In this document: positions 34,247-42,394 of the stretch, one piece after another
Layout: every line of letters begins with the position of its first letter
How positions within the stretch are numbered: the first letter of the stretch is position 1
Source: an uncultured Opitutia bacterium
Lineage (GTDB): Bacteria > Verrucomicrobiota > Verrucomicrobiia > Opitutales > Opitutaceae
Assembly (NCBI GenBank): GCA_903834135.1
Contig: CAILHZ010000009.1
Span: 1 to 46,778 of the forward strand
DNA length: 46,778 bases
Reading direction: 5' to 3'
Position numbers and translations under genes: made by a program
The notes under the pieces: generated by a model
What the model was told of the DNA's origin: nothing
What the model saw: only the letters and a program-made list of their open reading frames with translations
Databases searched by the model: none

Positions 34247-35247
34247 AGGCCAATCGCTCCGTAGCCACGCTCAGTTATTACGCGTCCTTGAGGCGTGCGC
34301 TGAATGTAGCCCTCCTGAATTAAAAACGGCTCATGCACTTCTTCTAGGGTTTCTGCTTCTTCGCCTACTGCGACAGCTATCGTACTCATACCCACTGGGC
34401 CTCCTTTATAATTTTCAGCAATAACGCGTAGTACACGTTTATCCATTTCATCTAGGCCAGCTGCGTCAATTTCAAGTAGCGCTAGAGCTGCGGAGGCAAT
34501 TTTTTGCGTAATTTTACCTGTGCCACGTTGTTGTGCAAAGTCGCGAACAAAATGAATTAAATTATTCACAATACGTGGTGTACCACGTGAGCGAGCTGCA
34601 ATTTCTTGTTCTCCTAAGGTATCAATTTCTACGTTTAAAAGACCACAGCTACGTCTTACAATACCGCACAGAGTTGGCGTATCGTAATAATCCAGGCGTG
34701 TTTGAAGAGTAAAACGTGATCTTAAGGGAGCCGTTAAAAGACCACTGCGTGTAGTTGCACCAACGAGCGTAAAACGAGGTATTGTTAAACGAACACTCCG
34801 TGCGTTTGGTCCCTGATCGATCATAATATCGAGTTTAAAGTCTTCCATAGCACTGTACAGGTACTCTTCTACGGTCTTTGGTATTCGATGGATTTCGTCG
34901 ATAAATAAAATATCCCCTTCTTCAAGGTTTGTAAGAAGTCCGGCTAAGTCCGCTGCTTTCTCAATCACTGGGCCTGAGGTTACACGTACTGCTTTACCTA
35001 ATTCATGGCCTAAAATAAAAGCTAAGGTTGTCTTTCCTAAACCGGGAGGTCCGGAAAGCAGTATATGGTTTAAGGCTTCACCTCTGTGCTTTGCTGCACC
35101 CACCATCACTTGAAGTCTTTCTATAGTTTTAGCTTGGCCTGTAAAATCACTAAAGGATTGTGGGCGCAGTGCTGCCTCGGCTTGCGTCGGAGACGAAGCA
35201 AGTGCAGTTGTTAAAAAATTTACGCCTGTATCAGGTTCAAGTGCCAT
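34225..35247 (-). CDS. ruvB: Holliday junction branch-migration ATPase RuvB
   Basis: This 340-aa protein is the AAA+ motor of the RuvAB complex that drives branch migration in recombinational repair. Walker A is SGPPGLGKT (65-73), Walker B is [10 protein letters not shown], sensor 1 is the GATTRSGLL stretch, and the arginine finger lies in APLRSRF. The C-terminal winged helix includes [16 protein letters not shown] and YIQRTPQGR. ruvA and ruvC are not adjacent. It starts 3 bp after the murA stop and is probably co-transcribed with it. Confidence 0.98.
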   Translation of the reverse strand: MALEPDTGVNFLTTALASSPTQAEAALRPQSFSDFTGQAKTIERLQVMVGAAKHRGEALNHILLSGPPGLGKTTLAFILGHELGKAVRVTSGPVIEKAADLAGLLTNLEEGDILFIDEIHRIPKTVEEYLYSAMEDFKLDIMIDQGPNARSVRLTIPRFTLVGATTRSGLLTAPLRSRFTLQTRLDYYDTPTLCGIVRRSCGLLNVEIDTLGEQEIAARSRGTPRIVNNLIHFVRDFAQQRGTGKITQKIASAALALLEIDAAGLDEMDKRVLRVIAENYKGGPVGMSTIAVAVGEEAETLEEVHEPFLIQEGYIQRTPQGRVITERGYGAIGLKASSGS

Positions 35248-35250
35248 AAC

Positions 35251-36540
35251 TTATTTCCATTCCAAATCAGCGCCTAAGGAACGCAAGTTTTCTACAAATC
35301 TAGGGTGAGCTCGCTTAATAATTTCTGCGTTTCGAACAATGCTTTGACCAGGAATTGAGGCTGCAACCATAGTGAGGGCAACTGCAGCTCGAATAATAAA
35401 CGGAGAATCAACAACAGCAGGGTGTAAAGGACGATTACCAAAAACTATAATGCGGTGAGGATCACTTGTTACCACGTGAGCGCCAAATTTAGCTAATTCA
35501 GGCATCCAAGAAAATCCATTCTCATAGACTTTATTCCAGAAGTGCATTGTCCCCTCAGCACGCGTACTTAAGGCAATGAGTAAAGGCAGTAAATCGACCG
35601 AAAAATAAGGCCAAGGTGCAGCCTCAATCTTAGGTAGTAAATTTTTAGTCATTGGTGTTTCAATAACTAATTTTTGTGGCTGTCTTATGTGGGCTGTAGT
35701 GCCTTCGTGAGTAACTACTACACCAAGCTTTGCAAATGATCGTGTGATTAAATCAAAGTGATGGGGAAGGGAGTCTTGGACTGCTATTGTGCCACCTGTA
35801 ATCGCACCTAAAGCAAGGAAAGTCACAATTTCATGATAATCTGAATTAATCCGAATGCTTGCGCCGTGCAGTTTATTAACTCCAGTTACAGTGATGCGAC
35901 TTGTGCCAATGCCTTCTATGTGTGCTCCCATAGCGACTAAGGCTTCACATAAATCTTGAACGTGAGGTTCACTTGCTGCGTTTATTAATTCAGATTTGCC
36001 ACTAGCAGTACAGGCAGCCATAGCAAAATTTTCAGTGACTGTGACTGACATATAATCAGTCCACTGACGACCTGCTTTAAAGCCGTTCTTTAAAGTAATC
36101 CGAAGAGCATCACCGTCATGCACTTCAGCTCCAAGTGCTTTTAAAATATCTAAGTGTGGATCAATTTCTCTTACACCTAAGGTACAGCCTTTGGATTCGG
36201 AATTAAGAACAAAACCACCGAAGCGTTTGAGTAATCCAGGAAACAAAAGAACCGTAGAGCGCATGTCTTGAGGCAGTTCATCGGAGGCAAGGGTCTTTTT
36301 GAACCTCGAGTGATCGATCTGCATCTGAGCTTTTAGTTTATCCCAGGTAATTACAGAGCCTTGCGACTGCATGAAGCTTACTAGCTTATTTAAATCCGTG
36401 ATGTCAGGGACGTTCGTGAGCGTCACAGGATCATCCGTAAGTAGGGTTGCGCAAAGAATTGGAAGAACCGAATTCTTGTTGCCTGAAGGAGTGATGGTTC
36501 CGCAAAGCGGTTTGCCACCGTTAACAATTAAATCTGCCAT
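35251..36540 (-). CDS. murA: UDP-N-acetylglucosamine 1-carboxyvinyltransferase (MurA), divergent
   Basis: This 429-aa EPT-fold enzyme performs the first committed step of peptidoglycan synthesis, transferring enolpyruvate from PEP to UDP-GlcNAc. Lys22 in SGNKNSVLPIL and the reactive Cys119 in SKGCTLGVREIDPHL are both present. AEGT and VYENGFSWMPELAKFGA match the C-terminal lobe, but the usual ENRF reads ENGF, and the terminal DRGYE-like motif is KRAHPRF. It is therefore a divergent member. A paralogue with altered substrate is possible, though the catalytic Lys and Cys argue for activity. It is paired with ruvB downstream. Confidence 0.88.
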   Translation of the reverse strand: MADLIVNGGKPLCGTITPSGNKNSVLPILCATLLTDDPVTLTNVPDITDLNKLVSFMQSQGSVITWDKLKAQMQIDHSRFKKTLASDELPQDMRSTVLLFPGLLKRFGGFVLNSESKGCTLGVREIDPHLDILKALGAEVHDGDALRITLKNGFKAGRQWTDYMSVTVTENFAMAACTASGKSELINAASEPHVQDLCEALVAMGAHIEGIGTSRITVTGVNKLHGASIRINSDYHEIVTFLALGAITGGTIAVQDSLPHHFDLITRSFAKLGVVVTHEGTTAHIRQPQKLVIETPMTKNLLPKIEAAPWPYFSVDLLPLLIALSTRAEGTMHFWNKVYENGFSWMPELAKFGAHVVTSDPHRIIVFGNRPLHPAVVDSPFIIRAAVALTMVAASIPGQSIVRNAEIIKRAHPRFVENLRSLGADLEWK

Positions 36541-36551
36541 GATTTGGGCTT

Positions 36552-36585
36552 AAAAAAAGGGCGCCTGCAAGTATTGCAGACGCCC
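36552..36585 (-). terminator. Strong intrinsic terminator
   Basis: On the minus strand the arms GGGCGTCTGCAA and TTGCAGGCGCCC (36574-36585 and 36559-36570) form a 12-bp stem with one mismatch and a 3-nt loop, followed by seven T. It lies downstream of the disordered-protein gene and upstream of murA, ending the former transcript before murA starts. Confidence 0.9.
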
Positions 36586-36631
36586 TCAAAATGCGCGCTT
36601 TGTTGGGCGCTTTGGCAAGGATTAACTTACA

Positions 36632-37606
36632 TTAAATGTAACCGCCACCTTGTTGGCCTTCTGGACGAGGGCCGTTATCTTGACGTCTAGGGCCGCCTTG
36701 AGGGCGTCTAGGGTAGTTTCCGCCCCTGTTTGGATTACCACCTTCACGGCGTTCTGCGCCTTGAGGTTTTGGACTACCTTGGCCTTGATATCCGCCTGAT
36801 CGGTCGGAATTGAACGAACGGCCACGGTTTCCACGATGTCTACGGCGTCTATTTTGACCATCACGGTCGAATTGAGCACCTGTGGCGGTTTCTGGAGCCT
36901 TCTTGTTCTTCGTAAATAGGCCTTTTAACCACGCAAAGAAGCCGCCGGATTTTTTAACCGTAGGTTTTGCTGCTTCAGGGCGATCGGTGCGCTCTGGACG
37001 ATCGGTTCTGTGGTTCGAATTACGTTCCTGTGGGCTTCTTGCTTGGAAGTTACCCTGAGGTTCATCTCTGCGATCATCACGGCGTGGTGGACGATTTGTG
37101 TAGTCAGGATTACGGCGGCTATCTTGTTGAGGCTTTTCCCATGAAACAGAGGTGCGTCTTGCTTCAGCTGGAGGCAAGATATTGAGCTCTGATTTAGGTG
37201 CCGCAGGATCGCGTGGTTGTGGTTTCCAGGTAGGACGTTCTGCTGCTGGAGCTGCAGGACTGGATGATTCTGCAGTTGTAGTAGGAGCAGCTTCAGAAGC
37301 TGGCGTACGTTCAATAGCAGGGGTTACTTCAGCACGTGGAGAAGAGGTTTCTCCGCTGAATGGGTTTTTATATTCGCGCTCAGGGGTTATGACCTCGAGT
37401 GCGGTTGGTTTGTATTCGCCAGTGATGGCTGCAGCGGCAGGTGCCGCGTTTTGACTAGGGCGTTTTCCGCGTGCAAGACCGGAACCGCGGGTTTCTGTGA
37501 ACACGCCAAATGCTGGCGTGGGTGTGCTGGCTGCGGAGTTCGCGCCTGCAGAGTCAGGGGATGCCGCTTGTGCGGAAGTCTCACCTGATTGTACTGGATC
37601 TGTCAT
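36632..37606 (-). CDS. Intrinsically disordered Arg/Gly/Pro-rich protein
   Basis: This 324-aa protein is low complexity almost throughout. The Ala/Pro/Ser/Glu-rich N-terminal half (1-150) is followed by an Arg/Asp-rich stretch with repeated RTDRPE-type units (about 160-212). A short amphipathic hydrophobic segment, GGFFAWLKGLFTKNKKA (221-237), comes next. The tail is RGG-like and basic (RRRRHRGNRGR at 253-263, repeated NRGG/GGPRR). RGG tails in general bind RNA. The hydrophobic patch might anchor a partner or membrane; this is inference. There is no signal peptide. The gene is terminated by the strong hairpin at 36552-36585. Out-of-phase open frames in this region are composition artefacts. 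I do not know the family. Confidence 0.82.
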   Translation of the reverse strand: MTDPVQSGETSAQAASPDSAGANSAASTPTPAFGVFTETRGSGLARGKRPSQNAAPAAAAITGEYKPTALEVITPEREYKNPFSGETSSPRAEVTPAIERTPASEAAPTTTAESSSPAAPAAERPTWKPQPRDPAAPKSELNILPPAEARRTSVSWEKPQQDSRRNPDYTNRPPRRDDRRDEPQGNFQARSPQERNSNHRTDRPERTDRPEAAKPTVKKSGGFFAWLKGLFTKNKKAPETATGAQFDRDGQNRRRRHRGNRGRSFNSDRSGGYQGQGSPKPQGAERREGGNPNRGGNYPRRPQGGPRRQDNGPRPEGQQGGGYI

Positions 37607-37677
37607 TTTACTACTTTTTTGTTATTCAGGCGCTCACTTTAAAATAAAGGAGCAGCCGAGGTTATGTTAAGCCTGCG

Positions 37678-37697
37678 GAGCGCAATAAGTTGCGCTC
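37678..37697. promoter_or_regulatory. Inverted repeat in the divergent gap before the disordered-protein gene
   Basis: Arms GAGCGCAA and TTGCGCTC form a perfect 8-bp stem with a TAAG loop, 72 bp upstream of the disordered-protein start. It could be a 5'-UTR hairpin or an operator. No function is known. The rest of the 231-bp gap (37607-37837) shows nothing else clear apart from the palindrome at the dUTPase start. Confidence 0.4.
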
Positions 37698-37821
37698 AAC
37701 GTGGCATGAAGAATCTACCTTACCTATGATTGCCTCTAAGCGCAACAGCAAAGGCTAAGCCCTTAAATCACCTAAAGTCCTCATATTCTTACACCTTGTG
37801 ACTTGCCTACATGCACAAGAC

Positions 37822-37837
37822 ACCTCAAGTTTGAGGT
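37822..37837 (+). promoter_or_regulatory. Palindrome abutting the dUTPase start codon
   Basis: Arms ACCTCAA and TTGAGGT with a GT centre end exactly at the ATG at 37838. The right arm contains GAGG, the only Shine-Dalgarno-like bases near the start, so a hairpin or bound protein here would block initiation. Regulation is inferred. Confidence 0.45.
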
Positions 37838-38209
37838 ATGGATAAACTGGAAGAGATTTTCCGGATGCAGAGTGCCCTTAATGCGCGGATCGGTGTAACC
37901 CTTCCGCCCCCTACGGATGAGGAGAAGGCTAAGTGGATTCTCAACTACACCCGTGCTTTACAGCAAGAAACCGCCGAGCTCATCGATAGTGTACCTTGGA
38001 AGTGGTGGGCAAAGTACCAAAAGTTTGATGAACAAAATGCCCGCGTTGAAGTGGTTGATTTGTTTCACTTCTTGGTATCGCTTGCACAAACCTTGAACAT
38101 GAGTGCTGAGGATGTGTACCAAGCTTATTTGAAGAAAAATCAAGTTAATCATCAGCGACAAGATTCAGGCTACGTCGTTAAAGACGAAACTGATTCAAAG
38201 CACCTTTAA
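37838..38209 (+). CDS. All-alpha (dimeric-type) dUTPase-like NTP pyrophosphohydrolase
   Basis: This 123-aa protein of the all-alpha NTP pyrophosphatase superfamily has two metal-binding pairs: E44 and E47 in LQQETAELIDS, and E71 and D74 in ARVEVVDLFHFLVS. The ELIDSVPWKWW motif is typical of dimeric dUTPases, which hydrolyse dUTP to dUMP and keep uracil out of DNA. It is short compared with Campylobacter or trypanosomatid dimeric dUTPases but contains the full metal site. It is followed by a strong bidirectional terminator. dUTP specificity is a family inference; MazG-like house-cleaning is the alternative. Confidence 0.87.
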   Translation: MDKLEEIFRMQSALNARIGVTLPPPTDEEKAKWILNYTRALQQETAELIDSVPWKWWAKYQKFDEQNARVEVVDLFHFLVSLAQTLNMSAEDVYQAYLKKNQVNHQRQDSGYVVKDETDSKHL

Positions 38210-38220
38210 TATTAAAACTT

Positions 38221-38254
38221 AAAAGACCTAAATAAAATTTAGGTCTTTTTTTTT
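38221..38254. terminator. Bidirectional intrinsic terminator
   Basis: Perfect 13-bp arms AAAAGACCTAAAT and ATTTAGGTCTTTT (38221-38233 and 38237-38249) with an AAA loop run into a tract of T to 38254. It serves the plus-strand dUTPase gene and, read on the other strand, can end the convergent oxidoreductase gene whose stop overlaps the T tract. Confidence 0.92.
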
Positions 38255-39371
38255 AGACTTTAACCCAGGTGCCTGTTTTAGCAGCTTCGTAAATAGCAGC
38301 TAAAATCTTGATATCGCGTAGTCCCATTTCACCAGGGACAATTGTTTTACGACCTGTTCGAACACAGTCTGCAAAATCATCCATTTGGAGCGCTTGCTGA
38401 TGTACTGCCATTGGATAGTCTAATCTTCCACGGCTAGTATAGGCATCAACACCTTTATAGGTGAAGGCATGTTGGCGAAATTCAATCCAGCCTTTATCAC
38501 CTTCGGCACGGAAATTATCGCCTGTGCCGTTGTAGCTTGCTAGGCCGTCAAATCGTGACCCGTTAGCAAACTTTAGCGAGAACTGCATTGTCTCTTCAAC
38601 TTCAGTGAAGAAATCAGGACGTAGCTTTGTCATTTCTTTTGCTGCTACTTCAACAGGCGTTTCTCCGTTTTGTGCCATGCATGCACCTTGAATTAAATAA
38701 ATGCCGATATCATACATTGGGCCTCCACCAGCGAGTTTCTTTTCAATTCTCCAAGCGTGTTGTCCCATTTTAAAACCGCGTTGCCCCTTCATTTTTTTAA
38801 ATACACCAAAATCTCCGTCTCTTGCTAAGCGGCGCATTTCTGAGTGATACGGATCAAAGAATAGGCGGTAGCCCACAGAAAATTGAACGTTGTTGTCTTT
38901 ACAGGCTTTTATCATCGCCTCGCAATCTTCGACATTTGTAGCGAGGGGTTTTTCTGAAATGACATGCTTGCCGGCTTTCGCTGCACGAATCACAAAGTCA
39001 CGGTGGTTTCCAGGAGGTGTTACGACATAAATAATATCGATGTCAGGATTATTAACAACCGCGTCCATCGAATCATATGAATACACATTCTTCTCCTTAA
39101 GGTTATACTGCTTAGCCCATGCAACGCCTTTTTCAGGGTGTCCAGTAATGACGCCGGTTAATTTACAGTTCTTAGTTTCTAAAAGTGACGGGCCTAATTC
39201 TCCGCGGCTGTATCCACCAAGACCTAGGAGAGCTACTCCGAGTACTTTATCAGTCTTAGAATTGTTAGCTTGTGCAAAGGAGCGCAGAGTAGAGCCACCT
39301 GCAAGTGCAGCTGAGCCAAGTGAGGCTAGTCTAAGAAACTGACGACGTGAAAAATTAGAGGGAGTATACAT
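38253..39371 (-). CDS. TAT-exported Gfo/Idh/MocA-family oxidoreductase
   Basis: This 372-aa protein has a twin-arginine signal (FSRRQFLRLASLGSAAL, with a likely cut after RSFAQA). The NAD(P)-binding Rossmann domain follows (VALLGLGGYSRGELGP), with VVTPPGNHRDF and the catalytic EKP in HVISEKPLATN. The C-terminal domain contains GGGPMYDIGIYLIQGA with the usual Asp-Ile-Gly active-site context. It resembles glucose-fructose oxidoreductase-like periplasmic enzymes, which keep their nucleotide bound. The sugar substrate is unknown. It lies downstream of the lactonase-fold gene, 45 bp away on the same strand, which suggests a shared sugar-oxidation role. Confidence 0.93.
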   Translation of the reverse strand: MYTPSNFSRRQFLRLASLGSAALAGGSTLRSFAQANNSKTDKVLGVALLGLGGYSRGELGPSLLETKNCKLTGVITGHPEKGVAWAKQYNLKEKNVYSYDSMDAVVNNPDIDIIYVVTPPGNHRDFVIRAAKAGKHVISEKPLATNVEDCEAMIKACKDNNVQFSVGYRLFFDPYHSEMRRLARDGDFGVFKKMKGQRGFKMGQHAWRIEKKLAGGGPMYDIGIYLIQGACMAQNGETPVEVAAKEMTKLRPDFFTEVEETMQFSLKFANGSRFDGLASYNGTGDNFRAEGDKGWIEFRQHAFTYKGVDAYTSRGRLDYPMAVHQQALQMDDFADCVRTGRKTIVPGEMGLRDIKILAAIYEAAKTGTWVKV

Positions 39372-39416
39372 GGGGTAGTTGTAAGACGCCTGACTGCCTA
39401 GATAAGTAACTTAGGG

Positions 39417-40553
39417 TTAATTATAAAATACAATACTTACAGGTTGTGAAATAGTGACGCTATGGCCTGAGGCTTTAAGTTCACCAGTGTCGGTATTTAT
39501 AGAGAATGAAGCGATGTTGTTTGTATCGCGGTTAGCTACGAGAAGCCATTTGCCATCGTCTGTAATATTGAAATTGCGAGGATGTTTTCCTTCACAACCA
39601 ATAATTTGAATACGCTTTAATAGTCCTGTTTCAGAGTCGCGTGCAAAAACAGCAATACTGTCGTGACCCCGGTTTGTGACATAGACAAAACGGCCATTAG
39701 GATGAACGCGAATTTCAGCAACGGTATTTAGCGTTTTGAAATCTGAGGGCAGTGTAGAATCTGTAGCCAGTAGCTTTAAGCTGCCTGCTTGTGCATCATA
39801 AGCATAGGTGCTAACAGAGCCTCCCATTTCATTTGCAACGTAGAAGAAACGGCCGTCAGCAGAAAACTTACTGTGACGTGGACCTACACCTGCAGGTGCG
39901 CTAACAAATGATGGAGAGTGTGGAATTAAAGTAGCTGTTTGTGGATCGAGTTTACAAACAATGACTTGATCGGTGCCTAGATCACAGCACATCACAAAAC
40001 GATTATCAGGTGACAGTGTTACAGAGTGTGCATGAGCTTGGGTTTGACGGTCCTTGTCAGGACCAAGTGGCCCTACGTGTGGGATAAGTGATGTCCGTGC
40101 TCCAAGTGAGCCGTCTGTTAAGATTGGAAGGGAACATTCATATGCAGCATTATAATTACACGCGATCACCATGCGATCTGTGGCATCAACGACTAAGTGT
40201 GTTGTTGCACCACCTCCAGTAGCTTCTTGGTTTATATAGGTCAATTTACCTGCAGTTGCATCGACACTATATGAGGTAATACCGCCTAGGGCAGGCTTCA
40301 CACCAGGTAGTTTTAATTCACCTGAGGAGTAGAGGTGCTTTTTAGAAGGATCGAATGCTAAAAACGTCGGGTTTTGTGCTTCTACTGCCAGCCAAGGTTC
40401 AGAAAATGTACCGTTTGATTGGTCAAACTTCAGAGCGTAAATACCCTTACTGGTAGTGAGGGTGTAGGTTCCAATAAAAACGAGCATAGGAGAAGCAGAT
40501 AAGTTTATTAGTGAAAGTAAGCTAAAGGCCAGCCAGGACAGGGGTTTTTTCAT
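39417..40553 (-). CDS. Secreted seven-bladed propeller lactonase (YbhE/Pgl-type)
   Basis: This protein is about 378 aa from the ATG at 40553. That start gives a Sec signal (KKPLSWLAFSLLSLINLSAS) and avoids overlap with the divergent ETTA-type gene, unlike a start 14 codons earlier. Family motifs are FIGTYT near the N-terminus, LDPQTATLIPHSP, GPRHSKFSADGRFFYVANEM (His-Ser context) and HPNGRFVYVTNRGHDSIAVF, ending IASFSINTDTGEL. Cytosolic relatives hydrolyse 6-phosphogluconolactone; an exported one cannot use that substrate and may act on sugar lactones made by the neighbouring TAT oxidoreductase, by inference. Some family members are not enzymes. Confidence 0.9.
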   Translation of the reverse strand: MKKPLSWLAFSLLSLINLSASPMLVFIGTYTLTTSKGIYALKFDQSNGTFSEPWLAVEAQNPTFLAFDPSKKHLYSSGELKLPGVKPALGGITSYSVDATAGKLTYINQEATGGGATTHLVVDATDRMVIACNYNAAYECSLPILTDGSLGARTSLIPHVGPLGPDKDRQTQAHAHSVTLSPDNRFVMCCDLGTDQVIVCKLDPQTATLIPHSPSFVSAPAGVGPRHSKFSADGRFFYVANEMGGSVSTYAYDAQAGSLKLLATDSTLPSDFKTLNTVAEIRVHPNGRFVYVTNRGHDSIAVFARDSETGLLKRIQIIGCEGKHPRNFNITDDGKWLLVANRDTNNIASFSINTDTGELKASGHSVTISQPVSIVFYN

Positions 40554-40648
40554 CTGTACTGAAATTAGACAGGAATTTGTGCTCAAGCGAAGCAATTTCT
40601 TTATCCTCTAAGATTGCGATTTGGTTTAACACCAGTAGGGTTTCAATA

Positions 40649-42337
40649 ATGGCAAAGACTGACGAACCAAAGATCATTTTTTCGATGCTCGGGGTATCGA
40701 AGAAAATAGAACGCAAAGAAATTTTAAGAGACATCTCTTTATCCTTTTATTTTGGAGCAAAGATTGGAGTCCTTGGATTTAACGGCTCGGGTAAATCATC
40801 GTTAATGCGTATTTTAGCAGGCAAGGATACTGAAATTGATGGCCGTATTCACTTTGAGCCTGGAACGACCGTTGGTTTACTTGAGCAGGAGCCTCAGCTT
40901 GAGGCAGGTAAAACTGTGCGTGCCTGTGTCGAAGAAGGCATCAAACATTTAACAGACTTGGTGGCTGCCTATGATGCGACTTGGGATGAACTGGGAGAAG
41001 CAGTAGACGATGCAGCTAAGGACAAGATAATGCAAAAGCAGGGAGACCTCCAGGAGAAGATTGATCTTGCGGGTGCCTGGGACTTAGCACCTCAAGTAGA
41101 GATGGCAATGGATGCTCTAAGGTGTCCTCCTGCAGATTCTTTGGTGGATAAGTTATCAGGTGGTGAAAAACGCCGTGTCGCATTGGCGCGCTTACTTCTT
41201 AAGAAACCTGATATATTGCTACTCGATGAGCCAACTAATCACTTAGATGCAGAAAGTGTTGAATGGCTAGAGCAGCATCTATCTCGTTATGCTGGTACTG
41301 TAATTGCTGTTACTCACGACCGTTACTTCTTAGATAATGTAGCTGAGTGGATTTTGGAATTGGACCGTGGGCATGGTATTCCTTGGAAAGGTAATTATTC
41401 TTCGTGGCTTGAGCAAAAAGGTGCTCGCCAAGCTGTAGAACAAAGAACTGAAGACCGTAGGCAAAAAGCAATGGCTAGGGAATTAGAATGGATCAGACAG
41501 TCTGCGCGTGCTCGCCAAGCTAAGTCGCAAGCACGTATTACAGCTTACGAAACGATGCTTAAAGCGGATGTGGCTGAGGAAGAAAAGCGCTACGAAATCG
41601 TTATTCCTGCAGGACCTCGGTTAGGAAATCTAGTTGTTGAGGCAACTGGGATTTCTAAATCATATGGTGAGAATCTTCTATTCGAAGGGCTCAATTTTAA
41701 TCTACCCCCAGGTGGTATTGTGGGTGTCGTAGGACCAAACGGTGCAGGTAAGACGACATTGATTCGAATGATCACAAGTGCAGAAACCCCAGATACCGGA
41801 TCTTTAAGAATAGGTGAGTCTGTGAAGATTGCTCACGTTGATCAGTCCAGAGATTCACTTCCGGATCACCAGACTATTTTCCAGGCCATTAGTGGGGGAG
41901 AAGAAATTCTTCATCTAGGAAATAGAGAAGTTAATTCACGTGGCTACTGTGCTCAGTTTGGTTTCACGGGTGCAGATCAGCAGAAAAAAGTAGGCATTCT
42001 TTCTGGTGGTGAGCGAAACCGTGTTCACTTGGCTCGATTGCTTAAGAGTGGAGCTAATTTGATTTTGCTGGATGAACCAACCAATGACTTAGATGTAAAT
42101 TCTATTCGAGCACTTGAAGAAGCACTCGAGCATTTTGCAGGTTGTGCATTAGTCGTATCCCACGACCGTTGGTTCTTGGACCGTGTCGCAAGCCATATCT
42201 TGGCCTTCGAGGGAGATAGTTATGTACATTGGTATTCAGGTAACTATTCTGCATATCTTGAGGATTATAAACGGCGCAAAGGCGCGACTGCAGATCGTCC
42301 TCATAGAATTAAATACCGTAAACTAACTCGAAGCTAA
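40649..42337 (+). CDS. ettA: ABC-F translation factor, EttA-like
   Basis: This protein is about 562 aa from the ATG at 40649 (MAKTDEP). The frame is open further upstream, but those codons overlap the divergent gene and match nothing. The opening IIFSMLGVSKK followed by ISLSFYFGAKIGVLGFNGSG is typical of EttA (YjjK), and the length matches. Both ABC domains are complete: LSGGEKRRVALARLL with LLDEPTNHLD, and LSGGERNRVHLARLL with LDEPTNDLD. EttA gates the ribosome into elongation depending on the ATP/ADP ratio. It differs from the other ABC-F at 18922 by lacking the long C-terminal coiled coil. Confidence 0.92.
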   Translation: MAKTDEPKIIFSMLGVSKKIERKEILRDISLSFYFGAKIGVLGFNGSGKSSLMRILAGKDTEIDGRIHFEPGTTVGLLEQEPQLEAGKTVRACVEEGIKHLTDLVAAYDATWDELGEAVDDAAKDKIMQKQGDLQEKIDLAGAWDLAPQVEMAMDALRCPPADSLVDKLSGGEKRRVALARLLLKKPDILLLDEPTNHLDAESVEWLEQHLSRYAGTVIAVTHDRYFLDNVAEWILELDRGHGIPWKGNYSSWLEQKGARQAVEQRTEDRRQKAMARELEWIRQSARARQAKSQARITAYETMLKADVAEEEKRYEIVIPAGPRLGNLVVEATGISKSYGENLLFEGLNFNLPPGGIVGVVGPNGAGKTTLIRMITSAETPDTGSLRIGESVKIAHVDQSRDSLPDHQTIFQAISGGEEILHLGNREVNSRGYCAQFGFTGADQQKKVGILSGGERNRVHLARLLKSGANLILLDEPTNDLDVNSIRALEEALEHFAGCALVVSHDRWFLDRVASHILAFEGDSYVHWYSGNYSAYLEDYKRRKGATADRPHRIKYRKLTRS

Positions 42338-42394
42338 TATTGTTTCCTATTTTTTAGCGTCTTACTTTAACTTTCTTATTACTAATATTATTTT

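Noticed and set aside
36622..36879. Open frame of 85 codons on the minus strand overlapping the end of the disordered-protein gene
   Set aside because: It is an out-of-phase frame in a repetitive GC-richer region with no Shine-Dalgarno; the longer frame continues through the region and ends just before the terminator.
18922..42337. Two ABC-F genes taken as a possible antibiotic-resistance pair
   Set aside because: They fall in the housekeeping Uup and EttA groups, are far apart, and lack resistance-type interdomain linkers.
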